64,000 bases of DNA from Papaver somniferum (lineage: Eukaryota; Streptophyta; Magnoliopsida; Ranunculales; Papaveraceae). The notes below the pieces were generated by a model that saw nothing but the letters and a program-made list of their open reading frames with translations, had not been told where the DNA came from and made no database searches. Shown here in pieces: positions 59,454-64,000 of this stretch (its first letter is position 1; the number at the start of each line of letters is the position of its first letter). Where the stretch lies: NCBI RefSeq assembly GCF_003573695.1, contig NC_039366.1:163818339-163882338 (forward strand), in the 5' to 3' direction. A program made the translations under genes and the position numbers.

Positions 59454-60664
59454 ATCTTTTTTATGTAAATCAGATTCAAATATTCATCTAACAGTGGATA
59501 TTGATTGATTGGTTCCAAAGCTATCTTAGCTTAAACCTAAAGCAACCTATGGTTTGAATGTTTATAAAAGGGGAACTTCAAGCAACTGCGATCTTTGAAT
59601 CCTGACACTACTTTAGTGTGTCCTAGTTGTAACTAGAGTCATCCTCTTCTTAACCCTTTTACGGTTTAGCGACTATAAAGACTTCATAGGGATTCGTGAA
59701 GCCAGGTCCAATTATCTTTCCTTGGTTACTCGAGTATCCTGATCTTGATCGATTGTTGAGATGCTCACTCGATCAAGATAGATAAAAATCATCAAAGTTC
59801 TCTTCGTCTCAAACTTTGTTGATTCCACAAGTTTTATACTTGTGAGGTGAATAATAATCTAGGCTGAACTTCAGGTTGCATAAGTACGGATTTTGAGGTT
59901 AGCTAGACTTTGTCTATTGTTGTCGATTTGCATCATCTTTGATCAAACTTTTTGATTGTAAAAGGAAATCATATATAGGATTAATCTGTGGGAGAAAGAT
60001 TGGTTCAAAGTCTTCAATTGAGTTGAAGCAACTGTTCGTTGGTGTGATGTCATCTAAGTGAATCAATTGCGCGGAGTCCTGCTGGGATTCAAGAGGCGTA
60101 AGGAACACGACTGCACCTTAATCGGTGGGATACCTTTTAGGACTCAACTACATTCCAGTCTGAAGTTAATTGGTAGTAGGCTAGTGTCTGTAGCGGCTTA
60201 ATACAGTTTGGTGTTCAATCTGGACTAGGTCCCGAGGTTTTTCTGCATTTGCGGTTTCCTCGTTAACAAAACTTCTGGTTTCTGCGTTATTTCTTTTTCC
60301 GCATTATATTTTTATCTTTATAATTGAAATATCACAGGTTGTGCGTTAATCAATCATAGTAGATACATCCGGCCTAGTTTGCTGGATACGAGTTTATTGA
60401 TTCTTGGATATTGGTCTTTGGTACCGTCCAAGTAATCTCTTTGTGATTAGGTTCACGGATTTGTTTCTGTAAACATTCTAATCGTAAGAGAGATAAAGAT
60501 ATAACTCTAGATATTATTCCTTTATTGAGTTTTTAAGAGAGATAAAGATATAACTCTAGATATTATTCCTTTATTGAGTTTAACTCTCGGAGTTATATTG
60601 AGTTTTTCCATACAGATTGACTAAGAAAAAGTTGGTGGTGTATTTTGGTACCCCCGCGTTTTCA
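59454..60664 (+). mobile_element. Ty1/copia solo LTR, right part
   Basis: Continues the solo LTR after the ATCTT duplication. It has TATAAAA at 59563-59569, the conserved R/U5 block (GGTTTTTCTGCATTTGCGG) near 60240 and the terminus CCCCCGCGTTTTCA. A 49-bp direct duplication lies at 60485-60582. Confidence 0.85.
60485..60582 (+). repeat. 49-bp tandem duplication
   Basis: Two copies of TAAGAGAGATAAAGATATAA.. through TTATTGAGTTT at 60485 and 60534. The other copia LTRs here do not have it. Confidence 0.85.
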
Positions 60665-61225
60665 CCTACGCTATGAAAGAACGACCTAAAAGATAGTTCG
60701 TGAAACACGTACTAGGTATGTGTCCAGGAACCTTTTAGTATGTATACCATGTATGCGTACCCCTCTGTTCACGAAATTCCAAGTTACGCCAATACACGTA
60801 CCCAATACGCGTACCTCTCCATTCTTCGGTATCTGATAAACCTTTTTTGCCCGTAACTTCTTCGTCCTAACTCGGAATGACCTCATCCTTTTTGAATTAT
60901 CTTTATAATTGAATTATCTTCAAGATGGTGATGAGAAATCATGAATTTGAGTGGGTTAAGCTTGGTCTTTGTCCCGTCTCTTGATTTTGAGCATCTTTGT
61001 TCCGTTTTCGTCGCACTTCTTCCATTTCTCTTCGACTTGGGCACTTGGACACTTACAATATTTCTCTTCTTATCTGTTTTTAGCACTTTGTAGCCCCTTT
61101 TTGGATGATTCACCTAATAGAGACAAATAAGAGAAAACAAGAGTAATAACAAGAATGCATGCAAGAATAATAGCTAAAATAAGTATGAAATGGACACTAA
61201 AATCATATGAATTATACACTTATTA
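60665..61225 (-). mobile_element. LTR 5' part (U3) of the older minus-strand Ty3 element
   Basis: Continues the LTR split at 16782. On the minus strand a G-rich tract (GTGTAGGGGTACAC) is followed by TAATAAGTGTATAATTCATA at 61225, a usual plant Ty3 LTR start (normally TGATAAGTG). The rest contains repeated GTACGCGTA-like words. Minus-strand frames (60686-60886, 60883-61113) have no family. Confidence 0.55.
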
Positions 61226-61957
61226 GTGTACCCCTACACATACCTACCCAGTAAAGAACTAAGCATATGCTCATAAATTATCTTCACAAATACAGTTGGC
61301 ATTACTACAATTCTCATAAACACTTCTAAGACAACCTTGATCACTAAATCACTCTGTATATGTGAATCATTGTTTAAGTTTTGAGTATTAATGAAAATGA
61401 TTGATGCTTGAAAGTTCAAAAGGGATATTTTCCAATACGAACCATCATTGTACACGGTTCCAGAATCTTGGACTAAAGCGTATATTTTGTAATTTGAACA
61501 AAGGATTCTTAAATTTGTGCAACAGTTACATTAATTTAGGCAACATATTACACTAATTTGAGCAACATTTATATACATCGGAAAACTATTTACATGTGAC
61601 AAAAAATCAGACAATAATTCCGGCAGATTTCTGCACTTGAATATATATTCTGCACCTTCATATACCATCGTAGATCAACTAGAAGACCAAAATTTGCATA
61701 CGGACATATGGTTAACCAACAATATTTTCACAATATTCTCTCTTCCAACATGGATTGCATACATATAATTTATACTCTCTACAACAGATCAGAAATAGAC
61801 ATAGTAAATGGGGAAGTGATTTTACCCAACAAATGTTTGATTCTATTTGCCATTATTTTAGCTATGATCTTATAGGTTGTATTATAAAACTCAATATGTA
61901 TGAATTAACTATAATCTTTAGGATTTTTCGATTTAAGAATCAGAATTAAGTGGGCAT
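61226..61957. other. Unassigned AT-rich DNA
   Basis: No gene, repeat terminus or RNA recognised. A 73-codon minus-strand frame (61234-61455) abuts the older LTR and may be the 3' internal end of that or another element. Confidence 0.4.
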
Positions 61958-64000
61958 TGAAAATACTGGGGTACCAAAATACACCACCAACTTTTTCGTG
62001 GGCAATCTGTATGGACAAACTCAACACAAATCCGAGAGTTAAAAATCAATCAAGGAAATAGTATAGAGTTATATATCTCTCTCTCTCTCTCTCTTGTTGT
62101 TAGAACGTTTACAGAACTGAATCTGTGAACCTAACTACAAAGAGAGTTCTTGGACGGTACCAACGACCAATATCTAAGGATTAATCAAGTCTTACCCAAC
62201 AAACAAGTTCGGACCTATCTACTGTGATTGATCAACGCACAACCTGTGATATTTAAATTATAAAGATAAACAATATAATGCGGAAAAAGAAATAACACAG
62301 ACACCAGAAACTTTGTTAACGAGGAAACCGCAAATGCAGAAAAACCCCGGGACCTTGTCCAGATTGAACACCAAACTGTATTAAGCCGCTACAGACACTA
62401 GCCTACTACCAATTAACTTCGGTCTAGAATGTAGTTGAGCCTGTACTCGGTCTCTCACTAATTTAGGCTCAGTCGCGCTCCTTACGCCTCTTGAATCCCA
62501 GCAGGACTCCACACAATTTATTCCCTTAGACGGTCTCACACCAACTAAGAGTTGCTTCAACTCAATTGAAGATTTTAAACCAAATATGCCTCCCACAGAT
62601 TAAGCCTATGATTGATTTCCTGATTTACTATCTAAGCGGAAGGTCAGATCAAAAGAAAGATCTAGGTGATGGAAATCGATAACAACTTGACAAAAGTATG
62701 GCTATCCTCAAAATCCGGACTTATGCAACCCGAATTGCAGACTAGATTATTACTCACCTCACAAGTATAAAACTTGTGGAATCAACGAAGTCTGAGACGA
62801 AGAGAAGTTTGATGATTACTATCTATCTTGATCGTTGGAGCAAGGTATACAAATAATCAAGATCAGGATACTCGAGTTATTAAGATAAAAGATAACTGGA
62901 CCTAGCTTCACGAATCCCAATGAAGTCTTTGTAGTCGCTAAACCCTAAAAGGGTTTCTGGAGAGGACGACTCTAGATACAACTCGGACACATCAAAAACT
63001 AGTGTCAGGACTCAAAGATCTCAGTTTCCAAGAGTTCCCCTTATATAGACTTCAAAGCCTAGGTTGTTTTAGGTTTAAGATAAGATAGATTTGGAACCAA
63101 GCAAACAATATTCACCGTTAGATGAAAGCTTTAAATCTTAATCACATATACAAGATATACACTATGGTTAGCTAAACTGTAACCGAACCGTGTATAAAGA
63201 CTTTGTCCAACATGCTTAGCAGAAACTAGCCGATTTGAACTTTAAAAGCTTAACAATCATTTTCATGTTCACTAAGACATTAATATTGAGTCACAATCAT
63301 GTGTTCAAATAAGTCTAGTGTTAATAGAGAATTGATCAAATGCAAATCATTTCATAGAAATAAATTAATTGCAATTGACTCATAATCGTCAAAGTTGGTA
63401 AATGTACAAGGTACAATTACTTGAATCGTTCGTAAGTCGGTTGATTCACAGTACGCAGACCGGTTTGCAAACTTATAAGCAATAACCGAGTTCCGGAGTC
63501 GACATAAATTTTTCAGTTCACGTACCGGTTTGCAAACCTAGGTGCAACTCAGAGTTCCAGAGTTGACATAACTTTTTCAGTTCGCGTATAGGTTTGCAAA
63601 CTTAAGACTTTTACCGGTTCCGGAGTTCACAGAACTTTTTTAGATCACGTACGGTTTGTGTACTAAACTAGTTATAGAACATAGAACTGTATTGGATCGC
63701 ATACATGTTTGATTACTTTAACCAGGTTCCTTTACCACAGTTCCAAAATGGTTTGCATATGAATATGCATACCAATTCGGATCACGAAACAAACAGATTT
63801 TCCCATGATGCACATCATACTAATCTGAAAGTCAATATATAACTACTCCACTACGTGTACGAGTATATGTAATACAGCTTCAGCAGTATAACAGTTTTCT
63901 CAGTTTGTAAGACTGATAACACTGTCTTGTATTCCGAATATAGTAGTTATATATTTCTCTAAATCAATTCAAAACATTCCTGAATAACATCAATGGCACA
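61958..64000 (-). mobile_element. Ty1/copia LTR, minus strand, cut by window edge
   Basis: Begins (right terminus in element direction) AGTATTTTCA at 61958. It matches the solo LTR in inverse orientation, including the R/U5 block near 62330 and a minus-strand TATATAA near 63041. The last bases match the solo LTR near 17260, so about 0.45 kb should lie beyond the window. No primer site adjoins 61957, so it is a 3' LTR or a solo LTR. It carries a (CT)n run at 62075-62092. Confidence 0.85.

Overview
This window is a eudicot-type plant nuclear genome segment made almost entirely of transposable elements. It holds no intact host gene, rRNA, tRNA or CRISPR array. Plant origin is shown by long LTR retrotransposons of Ty3/gypsy type (tRNA-Asp-like primer site, retrotransposon gag), Ty1/copia type (initiator-Met primer site, AAAGGGGGAGAT polypurine tract), a Mutator-like DNA element, and a gene of the plant-only 'plant mobile domain' (PMD) family. 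No marker fixes the species; a Papaveraceae-like genome is only a guess.

Region 1 (1-14938) is a head-to-tail array of four units of one non-autonomous Ty3/gypsy family: LTR-internal-LTR-internal, all on the + strand. LTR1 (694-3206) and LTR3 (8583-11095) have exactly the same length, 2513 bp, and are nearly identical. LTR4 (12208-14938) carries an extra ~218 bp. LTR2 (from 4359) is a diverged relative joined to foreign DNA with a 271-codon ORF. The short internal regions hold a doubled primer site, a hairpin, a poly-A run of very variable length and no pol. The array ends inside the gag of an older minus-strand Ty3 element (14939-about 15880).

Region 2 (about 15860-61225) is a nested stack. 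The older minus-strand element's LTR/leader (15861-16782 and 60665-61225) is split by a Ty1/copia solo LTR (16783-18056 plus 59454-60664, flanks CCTAA/CCTAC). That LTR is split by a 41.4-kb Ty3/gypsy Tat-like element on the + strand (18057-59453, target duplication ATCTT, LTRs of 3.9 kb). Three later insertions sit in it: a second, related Tat-like element on the minus strand (22778-36419, duplication ACATG), a Ty1/copia-type non-autonomous element on the minus strand (38277-46731, duplication TTGAT), and a Mutator-like element (48114-53095, near-perfect 9-bp duplication).

The most interesting system is in the two Tat-like elements. Both lack reverse transcriptase and RNase H. The inner one keeps one reading frame that runs gag, protease, a ~110-residue segment and the integrase C-terminus, broken only by stops and one frameshift. 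Both carry, antisense to the retrotransposon and just inside the 3' LTR, a multi-exon PMD gene with its own TATA promoter and 5'-UTR intron. In the inner copy the PMD core is readable; in the outer copy the core is deleted but the exon/intron skeleton survives. The antisense gene is therefore a trait of the family, not a chance capture.

The right end (61226-64000) holds about 0.7 kb of unassigned AT-rich DNA and a minus-strand copia LTR cut by the window edge.
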